Below are positions 1 to 12,383 of a stretch of 64,000 nt of DNA, in pieces. Each line of letters opens with the position of its first letter. The first letter of the stretch is position 1. The position numbers were made by a program, and so were the translations under genes. Source of the DNA: Rhabditophanes sp. KR3021. Taxonomy: Eukaryota; Nematoda; Chromadorea; Rhabditida; Alloionematidae. The notes below the pieces were generated by a model. That model was not told where the DNA came from. It was given only the letters and a program-made list of their open reading frames with translations, and made no database searches. The stretch is taken from the NCBI GenBank assembly GCA_963281155.1, contig CAUJLY010000001.1, positions 7,440,001 to 7,504,000 on the forward strand. The letters are read 5' to 3'.

Positions 1-1576
1 AGTGATGACAATAAACAAAAAGGAATTAAAAGGATATGCGTTCACCCTTAACTTTCAAAATAATGTAATATAGTAAATGTGTCTTTTAAATTAAAATCGC
101 CGCAACAAGCATCGGTACCATGAAAGAAGAAGCTTACACTTTTTAGTCAACCACAAATAATAAGCCTCTTTTGTTTTTATATGGACTTTAAATGTTTTTT
201 ATGACGAGACTGCAAAAAGTTATTAAATAAAAATAGAATGTCATGAGGACTGATAGCTCCTTACTAATATGGATGTGTATGTCTTATCCGTTCAAAATAG
301 ACAAACGATACACATAATTACCATTATCCTCATGCATTCGTGTAATTTGGAATATTATAAATATAAAAAGGCAGGTGGTTACACGCAGCCAAGATCTTAC
401 AAATAATTAAGTTGTGTAGTGTTTGGCAAAACTTTCCTTTAATGGATATAATAAACAAGGAAACGAATAATGTATGTGAGAGTGATACAACCTGGATTCA
501 TTTATATTTCATTAGAAATTGCAATTAATTATTATTGTTTATGTAACATGCATATGTATGGCTGCTGCCAATAAGGATTAAACTTAAGAGGATGAATGAC
601 GAATACATTCAGAAAAGGAAATGTAAAAATATTGTTATTTATGTTACCGATTAATTGTACCTTTCAACATTTAAACAAAATAAGTCAAATAATAAATGCT
701 TTTATGCCAGATTAGGATGATCTTTAAAAGCCTATCAAAATGAATATAAATATAAGATGTTTTTTCAATAAACAAATTCAACTACTCTGAATGGTAATTT
801 TTATGTGTACTTTATTCCTTTTGAACATGATCGTTTTACTCAATTTCATGAATGTCTTTATTCACACTGACCAATGTATGTTTATTTGAATGAATGGGCT
901 TGTTTTTTGCCAAAAAAGTGTCTATTTATTACTTAATAGAAGTTGAAAATGCGAATGTTGTTATTTGTATGGTCGTTGAACAAATTTGTTATATGAACAA
1001 ACCAAGTTTATAATGAAATTCAGTTCCTAAAGCTTTATTTAAGTAGCAAAAAGCCTTCTTGATATATGACTAGAATTAATATAAAAGATACTTAAGATGA
1101 GCGTCAAATTATATTTTCATAAAAGGATTATTTAAAAACTTTTCCTTCCCATTTCTTTGTTTTAATAAAAAATTGTGGTTAGTGTGATGTATAGTATTAT
1201 TTATTATGCATTTTTAATATTAATCTAATCTTCTTGTATCGACCATTTTAGTTACTAGGTATAGAAACTTCATCCTCATGCATATTTGTTTATACGTTTC
1301 TATAATTATGGCAGACTTTATCGTTTGGCCATAAAAAAAGTAACTTTATACTTAATAATTTGGCACAATATTTGCATTCCATTTTTATTTGACAATTTAT
1401 TTGTCATCCTAGACCTTTTCAATATTGAATACTTCGTGAGGTTCTTTAATAAACGACTTTGGCCTTTTCAAAAAATGATTATTTACAATTAAAATGTCTA
1501 GTACACTTACTCAAATAATTTTCGATGTACTTATAATTATCATTTAAAATCCATCCATAAATATTTAATTTTAGCT
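1..1576. other. gene-free AT-rich stretch upstream of glutaminase
   Basis: I see no conserved coding segment here. The one open frame of 68 codons (1286-1492, +) has AT-driven composition and no recognisable motif. The stretch presumably holds the promoter and perhaps untranslated sequence of the glutaminase gene that follows. Confidence 0.5.
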
Positions 1577-4500
1577 ATGACGGAAGAAACCGCAACCACG
1601 ATAACAAAACCTTCTTTAATCAACACAAAAACGACAACTGTTTCATTCACTGAAGACAAATTACTATCATTTGCTCATCCTGATCGAGTCAAGCCAGCCG
1701 ATGACATCAAAAAGTAGGTTTGCAAAAAACGTGATATAATTTCAGGCTTTCCCTATCATTTACCCCCTCATTACGTCACTGTGGCAAGATTTAGTGTATC
1801 AAATGTTGAAATATCCCTTGCCCATCCCATTTATTTAATTTTTTATATTCCTTTAATTTGGTTTCAATGCGTAAAATAATGTATAGGCTATTAACTTCCT
1901 CTCAATATGAGTCTTAATGTGTTTGCTAAAAGGCATTTTTTGAATATACTTTATTATCACCACTATAAATATGTGTATACTCGGTCAAAATTTCTTTTCA
2001 TAAACATTGTTTCTTGATAAAAGATTATTTGTTGTTTGCCTAAAAGGTTTCTTCTTAAATACACAACAATTTTAAGGACTGTTATTATTTTCGACAAGCT
2101 CTTAGACTTCCGATAAAATGATTGTGTTTTTATCTTTTCTTCATCATTCATTTTATCAAACAATATTAATCCAACTACATTCCAGAACAGGAGACGAGAC
2201 AAATTGGTCCCGCCGACACCTCCAAAAACTCCATTCATTTGCCAGTCTCCTAAAAAGTTCCAACTCCCCATCAACAACCCACCTCAATCAACACAGCCCA
2301 CCTTTCATCCTGCCGATGGCTGCTTACATGCCTCATGGACGCGCCGTTTCAGATGTTATCTTCGAAATGTATCACTCCGAAGATACTCATCAACTATCAC
2401 TGATACGACTACTAAAGGTATTAAAACTTGTTCAAATATATGATACATCAAATTTATCAAGAGCGTGTGTCTCTTTAGACATATTTTTTGACGTTATTTA
2501 GAGCAAATCTCTGTTTTACAAACTAATCGCAACCAACATTAAGACAAATAACAGTTGTCCTTCTCATCTTATTTCCGTTTTTTGTTGTCGCTTTTTATAC
2601 TATTAATCATTTCTGATGGGAAGATAACAACAAAATCATACTCCTTTACCTTCAATTATTAACTTTTTCCTTTATTTTAAAAAAAGGCCCGGTAGTAATA
2701 TTTTTAAGTGTAATTAATTTTTATCGATAAAAGGGAATGAATAATTATGACGTGACACTAAGATAACATTTTCCTTTTAATATTTAAATTTTTCTACCAT
2801 ACTTTAGCATATTTTCGAAAAAATGAGTTTTAAACAACACTTACTAAAAAAAGAAGGCATTAATGTTGTGCCAACAAAGTTTGGTTGTGAAAGGATGTCT
2901 AATAATATTTTGATTGAGGTTTGAAAATATTTAACTTTTTCTTTAGTATTAACTCAATTTTGATCATTTTAGCACTTGAAGTCAAAGGGAATCCAAAAGG
3001 ATGATCCCCGAATTATGGGATTAATCAAGAATTTCAGGGATGAAGGACGTTCCGTGTCTCTTGATACTCCAGATCCTCAACTGAACCAAATAGATGATGT
3101 CTTGGTAAGTAAAGACTCATTCGGAAGATGCGTCAGCGAAAACGCCGTAATCAACAAAGTATTCAAAAACCAATTAATCATCCCGGATTGGACCAGTTTC
3201 ACTAATCAAATTTCGAAAATCTATCATGACTTATTAGATGAAACGTCCGGTGAAACAGCAAAATATATTCCACAATTAGCAAGAGTAAACCCAGACAAAT
3301 TTGCTATTTCAGTTTGCACAATAGATGGCCAGAGACAAACATGGGGAGATGCGGAGAGTCTGTTTTGTCTTCAATCTGTTTCGAAGGCTTTTACTTACGC
3401 TATTGCGATTGATGAACTTGGCGATCAATTTGTCCATAAATATATTGGAACCGAAAGTTCGGGAAGGGCTTTTAATAAAATTGTGTTGGATAAGAATGGC
3501 AAGTTTATTGAAGTAATTATGTAGTCCATTTTTGTATTTTAGGGCTTCCGCATAATCCTTTTTTGAACAGCGGTAAGTTGACTAACATTATCTAACAATT
3601 TTACACCATTTTCTCAATTTTTAGGGGCTATCGTTTGCGCTTCCCTAATTAAAACAACAGAAGCCTTATCGGAAAGATTCGATTTCGTAATGAAACGAAT
3701 CCGTGAATTCGCTGGAAATGGTTTTCTTAGTTTCAACAATTCAGTCTTCCTTTCGGAAAGAGAAACAGCTGATCGCAACTACGCTTTGTCCTACTACATG
3801 CGAGAACACAATTGTTTCCCAGAAGGTTCGAAACATCGTGAAAATCTAGATCTTTACTTCCAATTATGTTCGATGGAAACTAATGTAGATTCACTTGCTG
3901 TGATGGGAGCTACTCTTGCGAATGGTGGTGTGTGTCCGATGACTGATAAGAGAGTTGTCTGCAATACAGCTGTTAGGGATACCTTGAGTTTAATGCTCAG
4001 TTGTGGTGTAAGTTAATTCAATTAATGTTATTTCCATTACGCCATGTTATTTGATTTAGAGTTACGACTTTAGTGCTCAATTTGCATTCAGAGTTGGATT
4101 ACCGGCAAAGTCAGGAGTTTCAGGCAACTTTATTATTGTTATACCGAATGTTGCTTCAATTGCGATTTATTCTCCCCGATTAGATAGTTATGGAAACTCA
4201 GTAAGAGGCGTTAAGTTTTGTGAAAAACTAGTTGAGATCTTTAATTTCCATCATTACGATAGTCTGGTAAGTGCAATGAACTCAATTAATTACGTAATTG
4301 ATTATTTTTAGATTTACAATGAAAGCAACAAAATTGATCCACGCCTCAAAAACATTGACGTGGAGATGCTGAATATTTCGAACTTACTGTATGCGATTAG
4401 GAGTGGTGATATTGACTTCGTTAGGAAGTACACATTGGCTGGTATTTTTTTAGAGGATTCAGACTACGACAATAGGACTTGTTTACATGTAGCCGCAAGT

Positions 4501-4772
4501 ACTGGGCAGACTGAAATTTTAGAATATATACTAAGACATTGGAAGTGCTCCCCGGAACCAAGAGATATCTTCGATCAGACACCGTTGCAGAATGCCCAAA
4601 ATTCAATCATATTAGTTGTGTGAAAGTCCTCGAAGAAGCTCTAACTAAATTCAATTCCCGCCGAACTAGCATAGCAAATGACTTGCCACCAGAAATTTCC
4701 ACCATCAAAAAGTCTGTCTCAAATGGACATGCAACTTCTCCGGAGTTACAAAAAATGAATGGTCCTATGTAA
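1577..4772 (+). CDS. GLS: glutaminase (kidney/liver type), seven exons
   Basis: Hydrolyses glutamine to glutamate and ammonia; metazoan homologues are mostly mitochondrial. Exons read as 1577-1713, 2186-2417, 2973-3498, 3543-3572, 3625-4007, 4060-4266 and 4312-4623, all in phase (608 residues). The serpin-like beta-lactamase fold of the family is clear: YIPQLA, the Ser-x-x-Lys pair in [42 protein letters not shown] and the LPAKSGV loop are all retained, so the active site looks intact. Ankyrin-type repeats follow ([18 protein letters not shown]). The start ATG lies two bases behind an acceptor-like ttttag, suggesting trans-splicing. Oddities: intron 3 (3499-3542) begins GCAAGT, a GC-AG intron, followed by a 30-nt exon. 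After LQNAQ near 4598-4601 the family-like ending ([14 protein letters not shown]) continues in another frame to 4772, so either the protein stops at 4623 or one base is missing. Confidence 0.93.
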
Positions 4773-4894
4773 AAACATTCAATCATATTATAAAAACAAA
4801 TTTAATTTCACTCTAACAGCCACAAACAACCCATCACATAACAATAATATTTTTTTGAATTTAAATAAAAAAGTATAGTCTTGTCTGGTGCACT

Positions 4895-6076
4895 TTAGCA
4901 AGAAATATGTTTATAATTTTTGAATGCTTTCTTGCTAACATTTGCCCACATCGCTCCTAAACTTTTGCCTGGCCCAACTTCATAATACATCGGGAAGGAG
5001 TAAGTTCCATTTACTTTTTCGTGGTTCCTATATATTAGTTGCTGGATTTGCTCCCATTTGACTGGACCGCAGATTTGGTGAAGTAGGTTATTTCTAATGG
5101 AACGTTTTTTTCTTTCGAAAAGGGCACCTGTATAATTTGAGTACATATTGCAGATGGGATAGTTGACGTTGAGTTTGGAGGCTTCTATTTTTAATTCATT
5201 TACCGCCTCCGACATCAACCTTGTGTGGAAAGCTCCTGCTACAGGCAGTTCTTTGATAACTTTGACATTGTAGTTTGTGTGATTTTTGGATATAAAGTCA
5301 TAACAACACTCAGACATTCCTAATACTTGGTGCCCTGTAAAGAGGTAGATCGACGTTTCGCACAACGGAACTTCCCCTGCCTCTGTGGCAAAGGCTCTAG
5401 CTGTTTCTATTAAAGCTTGAAGACGACTGTCTGCTTTCACAGAAATAACTACCATCTTGGAAGCAGTCAGTTGACAACATTTATCCATTGCCTCAGCTCG
5501 TCTTTTTACAAATTGAATGCCATCTTCAAATGACATCATTTCGGAAGCAATCGCGGCTGCATATTCTCCAACACTAAAACCAGCCATTGATGTAACTGTC
5601 TCTGTGATATTCGGTCTTTCTAATTTGAGATTTTCATATCCTACTAAACTTGAAACAACCATCGCCGGTTGGCAATACAGAGTCTGAGTTAATTTAGTAG
5701 ATGGTCCATCATCAATTACTTTTAATAAATCATACCCTAATATTGCTGATGCTCTTTCAAATAACTCTAGTGCTTTTGGATTTTGCTTTTTAGTCTTAAA
5801 ATATTAGATGATACTTTAATAGATTATTAAATTTACCTTTTCCAACATTCCAACAAACTGCGCCCCTTGCCCCGGAAAGAATATAGTTGCCTGCTGTTCG
5901 ATGGGAATGTGATCAAAATTAAGTTTTTTCAACACCTTTTGCCCTTCATACTGCTTCGGTGTGGTTTCAAAAAAGTCAGAAACATGTCCATTTTCAGGAT
6001 TAACAGCTCCACCTACCTTGCTCCTAACGGCTCGGGTAGTAAATATAAAATTGGTTTTAATTACGTTTCGTAACAT
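4895..6076 (-). CDS. MCAT: mitochondrial malonyl-CoA:ACP transacylase (MCAT)
   Basis: Transfers malonyl groups from CoA to mitochondrial acyl carrier protein, supplying mitochondrial type II fatty-acid and lipoate synthesis. Two exons on the minus strand, 6076-5837 and 5794-4895 (about 379 residues, normal for the family; an acceptor 9 nt further in, at 5785, is also in phase). The N-terminus is basic and Arg/Thr-rich, as in a mitochondrial presequence. Motifs in order: FFPGQGAQFVGM, the nucleophile elbow GFSVGEYAA carrying the catalytic Ser, the AFHT His, and the C-terminal EVGPGKSLGAM. The elbow has Phe where many homologues have His (GHSLGE). The gene is convergent with glutaminase; their ends are about 120 bases apart. 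A 1.5 kb spacer separates its start from the AMPK beta gene. Confidence 0.92.
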
Positions 6077-7579
6077 CTTATCAAACGATTCTTAAAAATA
6101 TTTAAAACTAAAAAAAGAACGTCAACCGGTCTAAAAGACGCCGCGGTCTCTCTGCCTCTCATTAATAAAAATAATAACCTATTACGATGGTCGTCGTTCA
6201 AAAGCAAGTTGATTTAGCCTTCAACAAATGTGTGTATTCACATATAGATAAATAATCTTTGATTCACTCGCTACCCCTGTGTCATGTCAAGGCATTTTCC
6301 TTTTAAGATAGTTGTCGCTTACTCCTCATGTGCATAGAGATATGAAATGTTATGCCATCTGATTAAGGCACTGGTATTTCCAATACTTTCTTATTAAAAC
6401 GTTTTTTATGAACAACTTTTTCCTTTCTTTCGAATTTAATTTATATTTGTTTACTTTTACCCGCAAAAATAAAAATTACTTTCATTTACAGAAAAAATTC
6501 CCTTCAAAATCCGGCATTATCTACACCAGTACAAGAAGCGCTGTATATTTAAAAAAGAATATGCTTATGAGTAAGTTTATTTTTTGGTTTCAAAAAGTAT
6601 ATATAAGTGTATTTTAATTTAAATAAAATAACATTTATGTTGATGCCCTTTGCCATTGACATACACGTGATGGTGTGGAACTTAGTATCTTGTTTGGTTT
6701 TGTTCAAATTGATTTTAGGCCAGGAAAATAAAGTATTTTGTTACATTTGGTGGTGTCATGCTGTTTAATAAGACATATGATATTATGATAGTGGTTTAGA
6801 GAGTTACATCAAGAATCGGTTTATTTGTTTATTTGTTCATTTGCTCGGATGTTCGTATGTTTAGGTGTTGTTGTGTCTCTGCATTTTTTAGCTGCTCTTA
6901 TCTAATATTTCCTTATTAATCTTGTCTATATTTAAGCACTTATATTCTATCTATTCAATTTGAAACAAAAAACTATTTGCGATAAATAAGCTCTCTATCA
7001 TAATATTTTTTATTTATACGATTGTGTCATGAGAATATTTGAGTGTGCTTAAAATGTTAATATCTTTGAACAATAATATATAATAAAAAGTTGGTGACAA
7101 CAAACTGTCGCTTTATTATCTTTGAACAAATACACGTTTAAAAGCATATATGCTGATTAACACAATCATTTGACATGATTTAGGGGTTGTGGTTTGTGAG
7201 AAGGAAGAAAATAAGTTTCCTCTGAATCTCTAGCTACCTGACAAAAAATAGTAGTTTGTGCTTCATTTGCTCTTTGATTTATTTCTTTTAGTCACAAGTC
7301 GAGAAGAACATATTGGTGTGTTAAGAACTTTTTGTGTGCTTGTCATCTCTAAATTATATTCTCCTTTTCTTGTGTCATTCGACATCTTTGTATTTGGGTA
7401 TTAAGATAAAGAGGATAAACTGTTGTGTCCTTTTGCTATTTCCTTTTTGTTTCTTGGTAAACAGTGTATTTTAATTGATAAATATTTATGCGGACACACT
7501 CGCTCTCTTTCTCTTAATATTGATCTCAATATCAAAAAAGAAATTGTTTCTATTTGATTAACTTTATATTTTAGGTGAT
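6077..7579. other. divergent spacer between MCAT and AMPK beta, with one possible exon
   Basis: Most of this stretch shows nothing. The segment 6492-6570 is bounded by tttacag and GTAAGT, is open, and would join in phase to the AMPK beta exon at 7575 (ending MLMS then DMGNNQ). It could be an alternative upstream exon or untranslated leader. Evidence is splice signals and phase only. Confidence 0.35.
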
Positions 7580-8609
7580 ATGGGCAATAATCAAACGTCG
7601 GCAAAAAGGGAAAGAGTATCTTCAGACGGATCGCATAGACCTTGGTCTAATAGTCAAGGTGGGAGATCCACTAACATGAAGTACGAGGATGAGTGTCCTG
7701 TTCAAGTAAATTTGCTCAATTAAGTCATTATATTCCAGATTTAGGTTAAAATCAGCAAGAATGATTTAAATTCGAGTACGCCGTCTATTCAGTTTTCTGA
7801 AAACAACGAATATCCTGTTGTATTCAAATGGCAAGGAGGAACAACAAACCACAAAAATGTTTACATCTCGGGTTCATGGTACGTTGAATATGATTAAAAA
7901 TAATACTTTAAAAAGATACAAAAGTCAGTATCTGTTTTTTGCACTCATTCTGATATATTCGTGTCCGAGTAGATGATAAATTTGATTATGTATTGGTAAC
8001 GTATAATTGTTTGTCTTAGGGATCAATGGAAGAGAAAAATCCCCATGGTAAAATCAACTCAAGACTTCAGTACGATTATTAATTTGCATCCAGGAAACTA
8101 CGAGTACAAATACTTAGTAGATGGTAAATGGGTCGTTGATGACAAGGTAAAGAAAGTTATTAATACAATGGGCAGTGAAAACAACCATGTTTCTATTGAC
8201 GAAGGTGACTTTGAAGTATTCGATGCTTTAGACAAAGATTGGGCTAGTTCAAATGCAGGTGAGGCCATGAAAAGAATCGCGAATGATCCTGCTCCACCCA
8301 AGCAATTATCGCATGACACTCCCAATGATAGGGAGTTAGAAAAGTTGAAGGAATTCACACAAATCGTCCCGGACCGTTCAACCTTTCAAAATCCATCATG
8401 TTTGCCACCAGTCCTCCCCACATCTTCTCCAAGTCATCTTGAACAAAGATACGCCAGTTCAATGTGATCCAAATGTTCTCCCCGAACCTCACCATGTCAT
8501 GTTGAATCATTTGTATGCACTAAGCATCAAAGATGGTGTAATGGTACTTTCAGCAACTCATCGTTACCGCAAAAAGTATGTAACTACTCTCTTGTACAAA
8601 CCGATATAA
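7580..8609 (+). CDS. PRKAB: AMP-activated protein kinase beta subunit, frame broken near 8416
   Basis: Scaffold of the AMPK heterotrimer: it binds glycogen and holds alpha and gamma together. Exons 7580-7705, 7745-7878 and 8020 onward. The start MGNNQTS matches the N-myristoylation site of AMPK beta. A CBM48/glycogen-binding domain follows (FKWQGG, VYISGSWDQWKRKIPM, YEYKYLVDGKWVVDD). The stretch DFEVFDAL is family-typical. The alpha/gamma-binding C-terminal domain is fully encoded (LLQVILNKDT, LPEPHHVMLNHLYALSIKDG, VTTLLYKP, stop at 8607-8609), but it lies in a different frame from the upstream part. The change falls at a run of four C at 8416-8419, in the conserved LPPHLLQ segment. Read literally the protein ends at 8467 with 235 residues. 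One extra C, or two missing bases, explains it; no intron fits. Confidence 0.9.
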
Positions 8610-10665
8610 TTAGGCGAATATTGAATGTACATTATTTTCGACCATAACAAATACTATGTCAACTAAAAAAGTAATTGTTAAAGCGTACATATGGGCCTTT
8701 TATTTCCATATTTATAATAATCTCTCTCTGAATCGTGTGTGTGTTTTAGTTTCTTTGAATAAAGTATTTTGTAAATTTCATTTTTGAAAACATTCTGAAC
8801 TATTGAACAACTTTTGATGATGAAGATGACTGGCATCAGTATTTAAAAGAGCAGCCAGTTGATATTTTAACATCGTCTTGCCAGTTATCAAACTATTGAT
8901 AGCTAATATCAGCTGATCTAAAATTATTCCAACGCAATATCCACTGACTTATCAAAAGTTAAATTAAAAATAACTGATCTTTCAAGTACATTTAAACTAA
9001 TTTCACATTTATTTGAAACTTTTAGCTAAATAAATTTATCTTCTTTTTAATTTAAAGAAAATTTATTGTGATGTAAGGTCGAAAAGTTAAAAGCAAACAT
9101 TACCTTATAGATCAAGATGTTTAATCGAGTCTTTCGAAGCAATTACTCACTGGTTCAAATGCCTGGATGAATTGTATGTTTAAACCAAGTTTGCCGATCA
9201 CCTTTTCCAATTATCATTATCTTTTACCAGATTAAACCATGATTCTTTTTTAATTGTAAATTGAATCATTGCCATTTTTACTTCTATTGTACATGCTTTT
9301 TGACCATCGATATATCATTCTGATTACGGCTTTGTTTTTAAATTAAAAAATATTAGCGTCGTTTTAGTTGATATATACAGATTGTTTCACAATATCTTAT
9401 TCTTTTAAAATAATTTCCCTTTCCCGAAAGTCCTTTAGGAAGCGACAACTGTTTAAGGTTCAAAGTAAGAGATGGTTTTGTCCAGACTTCCAAAACCTTG
9501 ATGAAAACAATTTAAAAATAAGACACGTTTATATTATTTGTTAAACAAAAGTTTAAAAAAGATCATTTATATATGTTTGTTTCGATAAAATCTTACGGAG
9601 GAATTTACTTGTATACAGATTTAGGAAATTAATAATTTAATAGGGGAAAATATCAAACTAATTTATGTTTATTAGAGACCTCTTCAAATCTCATTCCAAA
9701 ATTTGGTAGCAGAATTGTTATGCAATCCTGAACGCATACTAACCTCAAACTGGGTTTTTTAAGCCATCTCAGTTTATTCTAGTTCTCTTCTTATACCCAA
9801 CTACATGAGAGTCCGAAGTGGGTCACTTTTGATTTGACTTCAGAATAAATTAAATATGTTAGTATATAATCTGCTACTAAGATTAATGAAATAAGTTTAC
9901 AAAAATCAACTTACAATTGATTGTTACAATTCAGCATTTCGGAATCAAAGGAGAATTGTTTATCATTTAAATGATCTTAATCAATTTACGATAACAATTT
10001 TTGACAATGGATATATTTATGAATTAAGATTTGATAATCAATATAAAGTTATTAATAAGAGCTTTGTAAACTAAATGTTTATAAGTTTCACTGCTTATCA
10101 ATTTGAAAAAATAAACCATAATATTAAATCCAAACTAAGGGTTCATTTAAATAGTCCTTAATCCAACGACGTTAATGATCAAATTAACTAATCATTTGTT
10201 TTTAATTTAAGCTGTCCTTCTTTGCATGAGTTATTTTTAGACTGTTTCAATTTTTAGTAAACCACCATCTTCTTTTTAATAAATTTATTACATTAGTTAG
10301 AAGATTAAAGATTTCATACTATTTAAGAATATCACAACCATCATATTTGTTTTAATCCTTGATTACACCAAAATACGGTTGATTCGTTTGTCATTGAAAC
10401 TATGCCTAACCACATTTGTCCCTACTAATATTTGGACGATACTTTTTAATAAATTCAACTCTGAGAGATTCGGTACAAATTGATGGCAATGCTCAGTAAT
10501 AATAAATACAGATCCAATCACAAAAAGCATCTTATTATTATCCATATTCCCTTTTTATTGAATAAAAAGATTACTAAGTCTCTAATTTTGGTTGTAATGC
10601 AATGAAACAGTCAAAAAGTTGTTTTTAGGGATGAAAGCAATTAGCTCCGAGTTGACAAAAAGATA
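8610..10665. other. intergenic, no feature seen
   Basis: AT-rich sequence with many short inverted repeats of the kind expected by chance. No exon with recognisable protein similarity on either strand. Confidence 0.5.
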
Positions 10666-10737
10666 CTCCCAGCCAGGGAATCGAACCCTGGTCTCGCACG
10701 TGACAGGCGCGGATACTCACCACTATACTAGCTGGGA
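10666..10737 (-). tRNA. trnD-GTC: tRNA-Asp (anticodon GTC)
   Basis: On the minus strand a 72-nt cloverleaf can be drawn: a perfect 7-bp acceptor stem (TCCCAGC with GCTGGGA, then discriminator G), a D arm with TAGTATAGTGGTGAGTA typical of eukaryotic tRNA-Asp, an anticodon stem CGCGC/GTGCG with one G-U pair around loop CTGTCAC (anticodon GTC), and the T arm around GGTTCGATTCC, which contains the B box. No intron. It is nuclear in type, with both internal promoter boxes. A T-run (plus-strand A-run, around 10657-10661) just after the 3' end fits RNA polymerase III termination. Confidence 0.97.
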
Positions 10738-11812
10738 CTGTAGGTAATGCCTTCAGTTTGACTTAAAAAAATTTTTTTTTTTATCATGGAAAAAAAATAA
10801 CTTTTAACTAGTTTATTTTATTCTAATTATTACTATTACATCAATGGGGGTGACAATCAACAGTACATAATATCGAAAAATATCCACTATTTAGCTGTGT
10901 TTATTATGGGTAAGAGTTGACTCGATTAAAAATAAAGGTTTATAATGCTGTATAATGGTGAGTTTAATCTTGTTTTAGGATAGATCATAAGCAATATCAC
11001 AAACGGACCCACCTATTTAGAATGAATAAGAGACGCCATATTGCTTGTAGGTGGATGTATTTTGAAAGAAATGCTAACAGTAGATTGGCGCTACTGTGTT
11101 TATATAAAATTAAAGATGGTTGGCAATCAAAATGTTCATCAGACACGGAAAGGTTTTATTAATCTTATTTTCCTTTGCAATCGGTCTATTTCCGTTCGAT
11201 CATTCCCCCCTCTTTCTAGATGAAGCCATTTCCATTAAGAGTTTTTGCCAGGAAAACATTATGTTACCAAATTTATTTATGTAGCATAATTTGAATACAA
11301 AGTGTTCTTGTTGATTTCGATTAAGGTAATTGTATAAATTTGTTCAAATACTTACAAATTTAGGTTTATTGGCACGTTTTATAATACCGGTTGCAATCGA
11401 CACATAAAACATTTCTCTATCAAGTTTAAATTATAATTAACAGTAAATAATTTCGTTTGTTTCGCAACTTTGTTCATAATCAACCAAACTGTTTGCAGTT
11501 AACCTTAAACAAAGAGTTAGGTCTCTTTAATGTAGAAATTTGAAATATTCTGTAGGAGGACACAAAATGGTTGAGACAACCTGTAACTCATTGCCAGTTG
11601 GTTTGTCGCTCTAACTAAGAATTGTCTTTACACAATAGCTTCTTTCGGGATATATTTCTGGGACATCCTGATGCAGTGGAAGTAGAATATATACTTATTC
11701 AATGCACTCCAGTTTAATGGACAAATTATTATGGCCAGAAAAGTGGGTCAAAGACAATGTTACTTTTTTATTATTCATATTATAAAAATATAGTTAAAAT
11801 CTAATTGATGTG
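10738..11812. other. intergenic, no feature seen
   Basis: No coding or RNA feature recognised. A 60-codon open frame at 11041 (+) has no family signature and no context supporting it. Confidence 0.45.
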
Positions 11813-12357
11813 TCAATTAGTAGATGTAATAGAACGGCTGAGGGAAAGAATTGACTTGTTTATTAGAAAAGAGAATATGTGTTGTTTGGATAGTGTATAT
11901 CCTGACCCAGCTCTCCTGGAAACACAAACTGAATAAGATTGATATGTTGAACAATTGCAATCATGCAGGCAGTATAAGTTAATTAATACGAATTCATAAT
12001 TAAGAACTAACGTTTCTTTTTTGGGAGAATTACGGGCCTCACTTTCTTCAGAAGTACTATCAAGTCCTTGAGTATTTTTGTTCGATGGTCTACCTCTTTT
12101 TTTAGACAAGATGGTTAGATTCTTCCTAATCAATTTGTTATTCGTCCGTTCCAATATTTTCTTGTTTCTAGCCACATGATTAATAAATTGAATGTTATTC
12201 TAAATTAAGTAGATGGAAATCAACTTACATCCAAATTATTGTCAACATACTCCCAGTTTGCATCTTTCCTCGCACAGTTTTCCCACCAGACTAAAGCTTG
12301 TAAATCATGGTCACGACGTCGAGTTCTTAGAACTTTATAAACGACTTGTATGTCCAT
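11813..12357 (-). CDS. small chromodomain protein with AT-hook
   Basis: Probably a chromatin reader that binds methylated histone tails. Exon 1 is 12357-12229 and exon 2 starts at 12199, joined in phase 0. Exon 1 encodes a compact chromodomain: VVYKVLRTRRRD, LVWWEN, then NWEYVDNNLD, matching the aromatic and W-E-x-x-x-N-L pattern of HP1-like domains. Exon 2 gives a basic stretch with the AT-hook core KKRGRPSNK and an acidic Ser-rich segment. The 3' end is uncertain: a donor at 12011 (GTTAGT) or a later one could lead to different last exons down to about 11813. The mRNA probably starts behind tttcag near 12402, where an earlier ATG (12383, MESDSSSEGW) opens in another frame and soon stops. 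That is either a short upstream ORF or another single-base error fusing an acidic N-terminus to the chromodomain. Paralogue identity (for example among the cec genes) was not determined. Confidence 0.7.
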
Positions 12358-12383
12358 CCTTCGCTTGAAGAGTCAGACTCCAT

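Noticed and set aside
1963..2277. Minus-strand frame of 104 codons
   Set aside because: Overlaps glutaminase intron 1 and exon 2; no motif, and exon 2 is needed in phase for the glutaminase model.
10363..10545. 60-codon minus-strand frame
   Set aside because: No family signature, isolated, expected by chance in this length of AT-rich DNA.
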